This document shows, piece after piece, positions 1 through 8,121 of a stretch of 64,000 bases of DNA; the first letter of the stretch is position 1, and the number at the start of each line of letters is the position of its first letter. Origin of the DNA: CAWATZ01 sp963784995 (GTDB lineage Bacteria > Planctomycetota > Planctomycetia > Gemmatales > Gemmataceae); the NCBI GenBank assembly GCA_963784995.1, contig CAWATZ010000014.1, positions 1 through 64,000 on the forward strand. The letters run 5' to 3'. Position numbers and translations under genes: made by a program. A model generated the notes under the pieces. It was not told the origin of the DNA. It did not search any database and saw only the letters and a program-made list of their open reading frames with translations.

Positions 1-24
1 GGTCCACCTTTGAGGCTGGCAGCG

Positions 25-831
25 ATGAGTAACCTGCTTGCGGATCTCAACCAGCGTCTCCGTCAGGCGATTGTCTTCTTCTGGGAACGCCGGGGCAGCC
101 AATCTCAGAAGCAAGGAGGCGATGAAGGGAACAAAGATCGGGGTGATCGCAGCGCTGTCACAGGCGGCAAGCATCTCGATGGCTTCCGCGAGTTGGTCGC
201 AGTACTTCTCGAGGCGGCTGGCCTTCAGCGGGCCACCATTTACTGGCGGCAGAAGACAGAGCTGCCCGGCTGGTTCCGTGCCGAGAAAAACTGGGACCTT
301 GTGGTGGTTGCAGACGGCAAACTGGTCGCGATTGTCGAGTTCAAGTCGCAGGTCGGCTCGTTCGGGAACAACTTCAACAACCGGACCGAGGAAGCGCTGG
401 GCAATGCGACAGACCTATGGGCCGCCTACGAGGAAGGAGCGTTCAGCCCGTCGGGGCGTCCCTGGCTGGGCTATCTGATGCTGCTGGAAGACGCGCCGGG
501 TGCGAACAGCCCGGTGCGGGTGAAGGAGCCGCACTTCAAAGTCTTCCCCGAGTTCAAGGATGCCTCCTACGCGGATCGCTACAACCAGCTCCTGACCAGG
601 CTGGTCCGGAGACGCCTCTACGACGCCGGCTGCTTCCTGATGTCATCCCGGGACAGCGGCCTGAAGGGCGATTACCGAGAGCCGAATCCGGAACTCAGTT
701 TCCACAACTTCATCACGTCATTGCTGGCTCGCGTTCTTGCCGTCGCTCAAACACAGCCATCCGAACCGGTTGTGTCTCCAAAGGTGGAGGCTGGTTCGAC
801 GGAGGAAAGTGGCGGGAAAGGAGAAGAGTAG
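25..831 (+). CDS. XhoI/PaeR7I-family type II restriction endonuclease
   Basis: Predicted restriction endonuclease of the XhoI/PaeR7I family (known members cut CTCGAG). The 268-residue protein fits the family length. The PD-(D/E)xK core is visible as WDLVVV then VAIVEFKSQVGSF, giving D91, E105 and K107, followed by the family block FGNNFNNRTEEALG and a PWLGYLMLLED segment. ATG at 25 was chosen because the protein then begins in the short N-terminal style of the family; the frame stays open to the window edge and a TTG at 10 is possible. No cognate methyltransferase lies in the window, so it should be just upstream, outside. The family assignment is recognition from motifs; the recognition sequence is inferred only. 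Confidence 0.9.
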   Translation: MSNLLADLNQRLRQAIVFFWERRGSQSQKQGGDEGNKDRGDRSAVTGGKHLDGFRELVAVLLEAAGLQRATIYWRQKTELPGWFRAEKNWDLVVVADGKLVAIVEFKSQVGSFGNNFNNRTEEALGNATDLWAAYEEGAFSPSGRPWLGYLMLLEDAPGANSPVRVKEPHFKVFPEFKDASYADRYNQLLTRLVRRRLYDAGCFLMSSRDSGLKGDYREPNPELSFHNFITSLLARVLAVAQTQPSEPVVSPKVEAGSTEESGGKGEE

Positions 832-919
832 CATATCCCTCATTGTTTCGGCCAGGTAACTTCCCTTTCAGGCAAGTCCCGGAGAAGACTATCATTAAAG
901 CCTCATCAACGAGTGCCCC

Positions 920-948
920 TTGACATCATCCTCTCCTCGGGTTAGGGA
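920..948 (+). promoter_or_regulatory. Candidate sigma70-like promoter for the NERD-helicase gene
   Basis: A perfect TTGACA lies at 920-925 in the 161-bp gap between the restriction enzyme and the helicase. A weak -10 candidate (TAGGGA) follows at a 17-bp spacing. The -10 match is poor, so only the -35 is convincing. It would give the helicase gene its own transcript. Confidence 0.3.
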
Positions 949-992
949 TGATAGGCAGAGTTGAACACCACTGAGACATACGGGAAGCCGCG

Positions 993-2897
993 ATGCCCAG
1001 ACTCATCTCTCCACCCCGCGCGGAACTCGGTCGGCTCCGCACCCCGTTAACCGCTGGTGAACTGCGGGTACTGGACTTCTTCGACCTTTACCTGGCCGAT
1101 GGCTGGGAGATCTATGTCCAGCCACATCTCAATGGGCTCAGGCCCGACTTTGTCCTGCTGCACCCCAACGCCGGCATTGCTGTCTTCGAGGTCAAGGATT
1201 GGAACCTTGACGCCTTCAAGTACTTCATCCGGGAGGTGCAGGGAGTTCCTTCCCTGTGGTGCGAAAATAGGGATGGCAAGCTGTTCCGCCAGAAGGACGC
1301 ACCGGTCGAGAAGATTGTTCGCTACAAGGATGAGATTCTGAGTCTCTACTGTCCTCGACTCGGGATGCAGGTCTGTGAGCAACCGAAGATCCTCTCGGTG
1401 GTGACCGCCGGAGTCGTCGTCCCGACGGCAAGTACCGAGAGGATCAAAGGGCTCCTCCGGCCCATTCTCGAGTACTTCAAGCTGCTGGGCAGCAACGAGA
1501 AATACTATCCCCTCGCCGGTGGGGATGCCTTGAAGGTCGGCGACCTCGCGGCCGTCTTCCCTTGGGGAAACTGCTGTACCTCCCGATGGATGAACCCCCA
1601 GCTGGCGCAGGATCTCCGAGCCTGGCTAGTTGAGCCAGAACATTCCGTGGCCCAACGGAACCCGTTGCCCCTTAACTCTCGACAGAGGGAACTGGCCACA
1701 ACGCGCACCGACACCGGTTACCGACGCATCCGGGGGCCTGCCGGCTGTGGCAAATCGCTGTCCCTCGCCGCCCGAGCAGCCCACTTGTCGGCCGAGGGGA
1801 AGGAGGTTCTCGTTGTCTCGTATAACCTGACCCTGCTCCACTATCTCCGGGATCTGGCGGTTCGGTATCCAAACCCGCGTAAGAGCATCGTGAGCGGGAT
1901 CACCTGGCTGCATTTCCACGGCTGGTGCAAGCGGGTGTGTCAGGAGGCCCGCCTGGAAGAGGAATATCGGCACCTCTGGCGCGACAAGCCCGGAGGTAGC
2001 CTTCCCGGGGAAGGTAGTGATGGTGAGCCTCACGAATCCCTATTGGAACAGGAACTGCCTCTGCTTGTCGGTCAAGCAATCGATGCAGGAGGTAACGCTA
2101 TCACCTGCTACGATGCCATCCTGGTGGACGAGGGACAGGACTTCAACCTGGAATGGTGGAACCTGCTGAGGCGGGTACTGCGGCCTGGTGGCGAGATGGT
2201 ACTCACAGCCGACCGAACCCAGGATCTCTATGCCCGCTCCAGCCGGTGGACCGATCGCAGCCTGGAGAACGCCGGGTTTCGGGGAGGCAATTGGATCCGG
2301 CTGGAGGGGAGCCATCGTTTCCCGCCCGACCTGGTCCGGCACCTCCGGCGGTTCGCTCAACAGTACCTCTCCGCCAATGAAAACGACCTACCCACGGCAG
2401 TCCAGAGCGAGCTCTTTGAGTCCGTATGTCTTCGGTGGTTGCAAGTGTCCTCCTCACGGGCCATCGAGGCATGCGTCCAGGCGGCCAGCGAGCTGACACA
2501 GGCTGCTTCGCCAGCGATTTCGTGGGCGGACCTCACTCTGCTGGTCCGAAGCCACGAGTTCGGACTACAGTGCGTCGAGGCCCTGAAAGCTCGCGGCGTC
2601 AATGTCGCTCATGTCTTCGGGACCAGTTCCAAGGAGCAAAAAAGGCAGAAGGTAGGGTTTTGGATGGGGGACGCTCGTATGAAGGCGACTACGATTCACA
2701 GTTTCAAGGGATGGGAGTCGCGGGCGATGGTTGTCCACATTGGAAAGGCCCAGACGATAACCGAGAAGTCGATAGTCTACGTTGCCCTTTCACGCTTGAT
2801 GCGGTGCGAAACGGGGAGCTTCCTCACAGTTGTCTGCTCGGCACCCGAGTTGGAAACCTATGGCAGAACCTGGCCAGCGTTTGAATCTTGGGAGTAA
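993..2897 (+). CDS. NERD-domain nuclease fused to a superfamily 1 helicase
   Basis: Predicted DNA nuclease-helicase of 634 residues. The N-terminal NERD nuclease domain is shown by RPDFVLL and FEVKDW, giving D52, E66 and K68. An SF1 UvrD/Rep-like motor follows: Walker A GPAGCGKS at 248-255, Walker B VDEGQDF around 378-384, and the late motif TIHSFKGWES at 567-576 with VYVALSR after it. NERD-helicase fusions are known in mobile elements and in phage-defence loci such as the Nhi type. Position next to a restriction enzyme and an ATPase/TOPRIM pair supports a defence role, but the target is not known. The frame is intact and ends before a 540-bp stretch without an intact gene. Confidence 0.85.
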   Translation: MPRLISPPRAELGRLRTPLTAGELRVLDFFDLYLADGWEIYVQPHLNGLRPDFVLLHPNAGIAVFEVKDWNLDAFKYFIREVQGVPSLWCENRDGKLFRQKDAPVEKIVRYKDEILSLYCPRLGMQVCEQPKILSVVTAGVVVPTASTERIKGLLRPILEYFKLLGSNEKYYPLAGGDALKVGDLAAVFPWGNCCTSRWMNPQLAQDLRAWLVEPEHSVAQRNPLPLNSRQRELATTRTDTGYRRIRGPAGCGKSLSLAARAAHLSAEGKEVLVVSYNLTLLHYLRDLAVRYPNPRKSIVSGITWLHFHGWCKRVCQEARLEEEYRHLWRDKPGGSLPGEGSDGEPHESLLEQELPLLVGQAIDAGGNAITCYDAILVDEGQDFNLEWWNLLRRVLRPGGEMVLTADRTQDLYARSSRWTDRSLENAGFRGGNWIRLEGSHRFPPDLVRHLRRFAQQYLSANENDLPTAVQSELFESVCLRWLQVSSSRAIEACVQAASELTQAASPAISWADLTLLVRSHEFGLQCVEALKARGVNVAHVFGTSSKEQKRQKVGFWMGDARMKATTIHSFKGWESRAMVVHIGKAQTITEKSIVYVALSRLMRCETGSFLTVVCSAPELETYGRTWPAFESWE

Positions 2898-3028
2898 TCA
2901 GCACGTTCCAGTTCATTCCTCCTTCTGGAGTCCTCGCCGCCCGTCACGTCTCCACATGGCCCTATCCTGGGATGGCTGGCCGAGGACGCAGTCTGCTAGA
3001 CTACTCAGAGTATTCTTGGAGGGAAAGA

Positions 3029-3362
3029 CATGGCCAACACAACCATCCCCATCTCGGAGACGACCCTTGCCCGGCTGCCAAACAGGAACGAGACCGGTTC
3101 TACCTGAAAGCGGCAGCCGGAGCTTATGTCACCGACATTGACGAGGTCGCAGACGCTCGCTGCAGCGAGCGTCCGTCCGCATCCGTTGAGGAAGCCGTTC
3201 ATCGCCTCTAGCGGGTTTTCACGACGCTCCTGGGCGACCTCAAAGACGCGTGGCAAACACAGGCCAGGATCTTGTTGGCACTGAAACGCCAAAGAGATAT
3301 GGGTTGTGCTGAAATGGCCCTCACAGGGAAGCTGCTGGGGATTCGCCAGCGATCGAGGTAAG
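3029..3362 (+). pseudogene. Decayed small gene(s) between helicase and ATPase
   Basis: No intact gene is seen in 2898-3440. ATG at 3029 after GGAGGGAAAGAC opens a peptide starting MANTTIPISETTLARL, a style typical of small antitoxin or regulator N-termini, but it stops after 26 codons. Gene-like peptide continues in other frames: FYLKAAAGAYVTDIDEV, then LLGDLKDAWQTQARILLALK ending near 3362. This looks like one or two short genes broken by frameshifts. The original function is not recognisable. Confidence 0.35.
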
Positions 3363-3440
3363 GCTGCAACAGAAACCGAGCCTGCATGGATCGGCCGGTG
3401 TCTTGATTCTGGGTGACATGCGGTTACGGGGGTGTTCATC

Positions 3441-4649
3441 ATGCTCAAGCGGATTCAAATCAAGAACTTCCGGTCATGCAAGGATGTCGTACTCGACGAC
3501 CTGGGAAGCGTGACTGCGCTGGTCGGCCGCAACGGTTCGGGCAAGACGAACATCCTGCGAGCGATCGAGTGGCTTTCCCAAGCCGCCAGTTCGACCGAAC
3601 TTCCAACCGGATCTTTCATTTTGCTCTGGGATCAGAATACTTCTGCCGTAGTGGATGTCAAACTCGGTGAAACCCTCTATCGCTACACTCTCGAAGGCCG
3701 GGAGACACCTTCCGAGAAGGATGGGAGCGAGGCGTGCCTGCAAGAGTCCCTTGCCATTCAAGGATCCTCAGAGGGGTGGAAAACGATCATTGAGCGACAG
3801 GGAGCGCACGTGCGCGTTTCTGGTCGGCCCGAGCCGATTGGGCTGGGTCTCACTACCCCTTGCCTGCCTGCCCTGGCCGCCCTGCTACCAGAACACGAGG
3901 AGATCCATCGATATCTCCGACCAATCCTTGCCTTTTTCCGTTCGACGCGGTACTACCCTTTCGACGAGGCAAGTCAAGTCACCGGGTTTGATAATGCGTT
4001 CCTGATCTCCGAAGCCGAGTATCGGGAGTGGGCGACCCAGTACCGCGCAACAGGCAAGGCGCAGGATTCAGTACTCATGCGCCTTCTGTACGCCTTTCAG
4101 GAGCGCCCATCACAGTTCGAGGAGATTCAATCCTTGCTTGGCTCCGAAGGCCTTGGCTTGATCGCCGATATAATCGTCAAACGGGTCTACACGGTGGTAG
4201 AACACCAACAACCGACTCCCCCCTCAAGGCGACAGTACGAGTATTCTGTTTGCTTTCGGTTGGGACAACTCCTCGGTGGAGGCATAGCACAGTTGTACTT
4301 TCCTGACCTCTCACTGGGAACTCGCCGGACCCTGCGTCTCGTTGTGTCACTGGTCCTCGAGGGGAGTGCCCTGATGCTGGTCGAACACCCTGAGGACGGC
4401 ATCCACCGCGGGTTAGTCCGAAAGCTGGTCAACCTGCTCCGCACCAACGCCGACCCTGCCCAAATCATCCTCTCCAGCCACTCCACAACGGTCATGAACG
4501 GTTTGGAAGCCCCGAACGTGCGCCTTGTCTCCATCCTTCGGGGTACGACCCAGGTGCGGGCGCTGACATCGAAAGAAATCTCCCTTGCCGCCCGCTTCAT
4601 CGAAGAAGACGGAACACTTGGCGACTTCCTTGAAAGCGTGGAGGGATGA
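3441..4649 (+). CDS. OLD/AAA15-like ABC-type ATPase (defence-associated)
   Basis: Predicted P-loop ATPase of the OLD/AAA15/AAA21 type, 402 residues from ATG 3441. That start is preceded by GGGGG; a GTG at 3432 is an alternative adding three residues. In the numbering from 3432, the features are an N-terminal RIQIKNFRSCKDV strand, Walker A GRNGSGKT at 32-39, an ABC-like signature LSLGTRR at 293-299, the Walker B region LMLVEHPEDGIH at 314-325, and the H-loop ILSSHS ending at H350. The residue after the Walker B acidic position is His instead of the usual Glu/Asp. The gene overlaps the next by ATGA, so the two are translationally coupled. The architecture resembles the ATPase half of PARIS or Gabija-like systems, but no exact system is assigned. 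Confidence 0.8.
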   Translation: MLKRIQIKNFRSCKDVVLDDLGSVTALVGRNGSGKTNILRAIEWLSQAASSTELPTGSFILLWDQNTSAVVDVKLGETLYRYTLEGRETPSEKDGSEACLQESLAIQGSSEGWKTIIERQGAHVRVSGRPEPIGLGLTTPCLPALAALLPEHEEIHRYLRPILAFFRSTRYYPFDEASQVTGFDNAFLISEAEYREWATQYRATGKAQDSVLMRLLYAFQERPSQFEEIQSLLGSEGLGLIADIIVKRVYTVVEHQQPTPPSRRQYEYSVCFRLGQLLGGGIAQLYFPDLSLGTRRTLRLVVSLVLEGSALMLVEHPEDGIHRGLVRKLVNLLRTNADPAQIILSSHSTTVMNGLEAPNVRLVSILRGTTQVRALTSKEISLAARFIEEDGTLGDFLESVEG

Positions 4650-5566
4650 TCGTTGTGTTCGGCGTCATCGCGGAAGATCCGACCGACATCGAAATCCTCC
4701 AGGTGCTCATTCGCCGGTTGTCGAACAACTCCTCGCTCCGCATCAAGGGGAAAGGATACGGCGGCTGCGGCGAGATGCTTCAGAAAGGGGCCAAGCAACT
4801 CCAACTGTTCGCCGATTTCGGATGCAAGCGTTTCGTTGTCTGCTACGATGCAGATGGGCCGAATGCCAAGAGCCGCCAGCAAGAGGCCATGGAGAAGATC
4901 ATTTCCCCATCGAAACTCCCCGCTCCCGATTGCCTTGCTCTGGTGCCCGTTCAGGAAATCGAAGCCTGGATCCTTGCCGATCTGGACCAGGCTGTTCCCC
5001 ACGTGATCCCATCCTGGAAGCCAGCCCCTATCTCGGGCCCAGAAAGCATCTCCAGCCCGAAGGAACACCTGACCCAGTTGAGCCGTGGTAGTAACAAGAA
5101 GCCGCGCTACGCCTACACCATCCACAATCCGCAGGTTGCCCGCTACCTCAATCTCCAGACAGTGTCCCGGAAGTGCCCTTCCTTTCGTCCCCTGGAGCAA
5201 TTCGTCGCCGGACACCGGAAGATCAAGCGTCCCAACTCGTCCTTTCCTGGCCCAAACACGCGAAGCCTCTGGGTCTACGTTGATCCGGGTGGCATTGCGG
5301 AGTATCAGAAGCAACTCGCGACTGCCCACGATTGGGGAACAGTCATCAGCTACGTTCAAGGTCTGGATAAGCAGCCAGTTGAGTTGACCCGCCTGTGCGA
5401 ATACGGCTGGGCCGACCTCCTGCTACTCGACGAAGAGGTGCAGTCGATCTTGACGGGTTCACACAAGCCCAAAGGGAAGGTACGAACAGTCCTGACAGGC
5501 TTGCGACAGTTTGCCGAAACCCGTCAAGACGCCCAGTACATTGGGCTGGATGATGGGACGCGGTGA
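4646..5566 (+). CDS. TOPRIM-like effector protein (DUF4276-like), partner of the ATPase
   Basis: A 306-residue protein coupled to the upstream ATPase by a 4-base overlap. Its N-terminal half has a TOPRIM-like layout: GVIAEDPTD (E10, D14), VVCYDADG (D68, D70) and VQEIEAWILAD (E104, E106, D112). This matches the DUF4276 style of TOPRIM-like protein. TOPRIM partners of OLD-type ATPases are nucleases in several anti-phage systems, so an infection-triggered nuclease is the inferred role. The C-terminal 100 residues, from about LWVYVDPGG, extend beyond the roughly 200-230 residues expected of a simple DUF4276 protein, and I do not recognise them. The gene ends just before a rho-independent terminator at 5670. 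Confidence 0.7.
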   Translation: MIVVFGVIAEDPTDIEILQVLIRRLSNNSSLRIKGKGYGGCGEMLQKGAKQLQLFADFGCKRFVVCYDADGPNAKSRQQEAMEKIISPSKLPAPDCLALVPVQEIEAWILADLDQAVPHVIPSWKPAPISGPESISSPKEHLTQLSRGSNKKPRYAYTIHNPQVARYLNLQTVSRKCPSFRPLEQFVAGHRKIKRPNSSFPGPNTRSLWVYVDPGGIAEYQKQLATAHDWGTVISYVQGLDKQPVELTRLCEYGWADLLLLDEEVQSILTGSHKPKGKVRTVLTGLRQFAETRQDAQYIGLDDGTR

Positions 5567-5669
5567 TCTCGTCTTCACTCAGACTCCCGTGACAGTTCTT
5601 GCCGCCAGGCGTCAATCTGCTACGCCCCGAAAACCCTGGCAGGTGGCAGATGCAACGTTCAAAGTCAAG

Positions 5670-5700
5670 GGGCGTTTGGCGTGATAACGCCCGTTTTTCC
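5670..5700 (+). terminator. Rho-independent terminator after the ATPase/TOPRIM pair
   Basis: A 7-bp perfect stem (GGGCGTT at 5670-5676, AACGCCC at 5686-5692) with a 9-base loop is followed by GTTTTT on the plus strand. It lies 100 bp after the TOPRIM stop codon and would end that operon. It may lie inside the left end of the IS110 element. Confidence 0.6.
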
Positions 5701-5801
5701 GTTGTGTTCGCATGGTGTTTCCGGGTTCGAGGGTTCTTGGCTGTTTGTCGTCTGCCGATTGCCTTTGGCCGCTGACCTTCCGTCCGCTCCACGGGTTCCC
5801 T

Positions 5802-7619
5802 TTACGGGTTCCTCTTCTCTGTGCCGGGCGTTTGTGGCAGAGCGATGCCCAGCGTCTGCGCCAGGTCCTGCGCCGCCTCGTACAACGGCAAGCCACGCAC
5901 CGCCGACCACAAGTCCAGCACATTGCCGTGCGCCCCGCAGCCGGCGTGGAAACACTGGAAGACGCCCTTGTCCAGGTGGACCGAGAAGGAGCGGTGCCGC
6001 CGCTGCTGGCTGTCATGGATGGGGCACGGACCACGTCGCTGCGGGTCTGGCCCAGACAACCGCTCCAACCAGTCCAACGCACGCAATGCCGCTGTCATGC
6101 TCACCTGCGCACGCAGCGCCGCATAATCGATACTCCCCCTACCCGCTGCACCCTCGGCCCCTGCTCTGGGCTCGGCTGGCACCGCAGTTGCCTTGCCCGG
6201 TGGCGGCTCTTGCGGTATCGTGGCTTTAGCTGCTGTGACCACTGTCTGTGCAGGACTTCCTTGCTGCTTGTGGCCAGCAGCTTGCTCCGCTACCACTCCT
6301 TCTTCGGCCGTGCTGACTGCGGCCTCCTGGGTCGATCCCGATTGGCCTGGCAGCGCTGGCTCGACGCTTGCTTGTGGCGTTGCTGTCCCTGCCCAGGGAT
6401 AGTAGTCTGGATCAAACGGCTGGCCGGTCCGCCAGATGGCGTGAACCAGGTGCAGCAGCTTCCGCATGCAGTGGCCCACCACCACATCCCCACGGACACC
6501 CCGCCCATGCAAGCGCTGGTGCAAGGCACGCACCGCCGGGTTCCAGCGGATGGCCGACAACGCCGCTTGCCAGAGGTGTTTGCGTACCAAGTCATTGCCC
6601 TTGCGTGACATGCGTTGCTGCCTGCCCGTCTTGGGTGTACCGTCCCGGTCGCAGCCGGAGGCCTCCTCCTCCGGAAAGATGCCGAAGTAACCGACCAGGC
6701 GGTCCGGCGTGGCGAACAGCTTGATGTCCACCACGGTGGCAGTCAGCACAGCGGCCGTGGCTGGACCGATCCCAGGGATCGATTCCAGATGGTTGGGCAC
6801 GGGCAGTTGCCGGTAGGTGCTGGTCATCAACTGGTGCAGTTGCTCTTCCTGGGCCAGGCAGTCAGCCAACTGCCCGACCAGTTGCCTGACCAGTTGCTCG
6901 GCCACGGCACCAGTGCAACTGGCCACGCTGCTGCGTGCCGCCTGCCGCAGTGCCTGGGCCAACTCGGCAGAAACATGGGGCAGAGCGCTCAAGGTATTCA
7001 AGTGGGCACGCCCCAGTTGTGCCGGTGTCGGATAGCGCTGCAGCAGGCCCAAGACCCACTGCGCTTGCAGGTCCTTGGCCAGGGTGGCCAACTCGGGGAA
7101 GACACGCGCCAGCAGGTTGTGCAATTGATTGGTCAGCCGGGTGCTCTGCCGCACTTGCGTTTGCAGTCGAGCCACGATCTCACGCAGTTGCTGCAGAGCC
7201 TGAGGCCGCTCTGGCACCGCTGCGGGCAGCTCGCGCACGGCGAAACGGGCAGCGCAGAGGCTCTCGACGGGGTCGGCCTTGCGTTTGGGGAAAAGGGCCT
7301 TTCGGTAGCTGGCATTGCGTCCCGGTTCGCCGACGCTGAGGGTGCTGTTGCCAGGCAAGGTCCGCAGGAAGGCCTCGAGGTTGGCGGCATATTGGCCGGC
7401 CACGTCGAGGCGGATGTGGAAATGGACGTCGGGCCAGCGGCGGCGCAGGTCGTCGAACTGAGCGGCGACGCGGTCGTAGCCAGCGCGGGACTCGGGGAAA
7501 TCAAAGGGCGGGCAGGCCGGTTGCAAGTCGGCCCGCAAGAAGGTGACGTGGTGACCGTAGCGTGCGGTGTCGAAGCCGACGCCGATCAGGGTAGCGGAGC
7601 CAGAGTTCAGGGTGGACAT
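5802..7619 (-). CDS. IS110-family transposase with C-terminal CHC2-type zinc finger
   Basis: Recombinase of an IS110-family element, 605 residues, against roughly 320-450 for usual members. The RuvC-like DEDD domain is N-terminal: D17 in GFDTARYG, D72 in RLDVAGQY, D116 and E119 in KADPVES. After a helical linker comes the IS116/IS110/IS902 domain with IPGIGPATAA and the catalytic-serine motif RMSRKGNDL (S338). A Pro/Ala/Gln-rich linker (about 405-495) leads to a C-terminal module with CPIH and FQCFHAGCGAHG (C532, H535, C556, C561), the CHC2 pattern of DnaG-type primases. Start at 7619 is preferred because AGGA lies 8 bases upstream; ATG at 7634 adds five residues. The zinc-finger tail is the odd feature. 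Confidence 0.88.
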   Translation of the reverse strand: MSTLNSGSATLIGVGFDTARYGHHVTFLRADLQPACPPFDFPESRAGYDRVAAQFDDLRRRWPDVHFHIRLDVAGQYAANLEAFLRTLPGNSTLSVGEPGRNASYRKALFPKRKADPVESLCAARFAVRELPAAVPERPQALQQLREIVARLQTQVRQSTRLTNQLHNLLARVFPELATLAKDLQAQWVLGLLQRYPTPAQLGRAHLNTLSALPHVSAELAQALRQAARSSVASCTGAVAEQLVRQLVGQLADCLAQEEQLHQLMTSTYRQLPVPNHLESIPGIGPATAAVLTATVVDIKLFATPDRLVGYFGIFPEEEASGCDRDGTPKTGRQQRMSRKGNDLVRKHLWQAALSAIRWNPAVRALHQRLHGRGVRGDVVVGHCMRKLLHLVHAIWRTGQPFDPDYYPWAGTATPQASVEPALPGQSGSTQEAAVSTAEEGVVAEQAAGHKQQGSPAQTVVTAAKATIPQEPPPGKATAVPAEPRAGAEGAAGRGSIDYAALRAQVSMTAALRALDWLERLSGPDPQRRGPCPIHDSQQRRHRSFSVHLDKGVFQCFHAGCGAHGNVLDLWSAVRGLPLYEAAQDLAQTLGIALPQTPGTEKRNP

Positions 7620-7860
7620 CAGGGTGTTCCTCATTCAAGAGCGTGTAACGTCGCTGGCCAGGCGCGAGAGTCCTCCGGTGGAGCTTCGTACAGGAAGATC
7701 CTTGTGATGAACGGTCCAGCCGTAAGATGCAACGAGTTCTCAGACGAAGGTCGGAGGGGTCAATCTGCCACAAGCGGTCGAACCGCAGGCAGGAAAAAGA
7801 TCTCCTCGCGACTGCCCAACAGACTCAGTCTGCCATGACGGAGTCCGTTGGTGAAAGAGC
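7620..7860 (-). ncRNA. Candidate bridge-RNA region upstream of the IS110 transposase
   Basis: IS110 elements of the IS110/IS621 type encode a structured bridge RNA in the non-coding end upstream of the transposase. This stretch has no gene and several short hairpins: GCGGT/ACCGC with an outer CTGCC/GGCAG at 7765-7792, CTCC/GGAG around 7675, AGAC/GTCT at 7821-7831, and ACGGA/TCCGT near 7840. The position is as expected; boundaries and loops cannot be fixed by eye. The rest of 7861-8121 shows only a 12-bp palindrome TTACGATCGTAA at 7901 and the hairpin at 8051. Confidence 0.3.
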
Positions 7861-8050
7861 AGAAAACGCTTTGAGCCAAGAAGTCCGGTTGTAGGGCTCG
7901 TTACGATCGTAAGGACCATGCCAACAAGCACGATCGGTACGGCAGCGAACCTTGACTCGGTCTGGCTGATGGCCTTCAATTCGATCATACAAGGCAGGGA
8001 GCCCATCGACACTCATCGACTCCCGTCCGACAGGCAATGTCACTGTCGGG

Positions 8051-8084
8051 CCTGTCCGCCATTCCGCAGGGAATGGCGGACAGG
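8051..8084. repeat. Perfect 15-bp hairpin downstream of the dehydrogenase gene
   Basis: Arms 8051-8065 and 8070-8084 are perfectly complementary around a GCAG loop. It lies 37 bp past the stop of the minus-strand gene ending at 8122. No T-run follows on either strand, so it is more likely a 3'-end stabiliser or dispersed palindrome than a classical terminator. Confidence 0.6.
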
Positions 8085-8121
8085 GCAGGCAGACCGCATC
8101 AATCACGCACCGGCCGCATCA

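Larger units (their letters stand above)
5611..7768 (-). mobile_element. IS110-family insertion element (ends tentative)
   Basis: The transposase identifies an IS110-family element, a group without terminal inverted repeats. A 10-bp direct repeat GTCAATCTGC occurs at 5611-5620 and 7759-7768, and the match extends to 12 of 13 bases. The two copies bracket the transposase, as the short core repeats of IS110 elements do. If these are the junctions, the element is about 2.15 kb with roughly 180 bp downstream and 140 bp upstream of the gene. A 10-bp match between two such flanks has a few percent chance of arising randomly, so the ends are only a proposal. Confidence 0.4.

Noticed and set aside
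6615..7838. Plus-strand frame opposite the IS110 transposase
   Set aside because: The minus-strand frame carries all the IS110 and CHC2 motifs; this one has none.
8051..8084. Classical terminator for the dehydrogenase gene
   Set aside because: The stem is perfect but no T-run follows on either strand, so it was kept only as a hairpin repeat.
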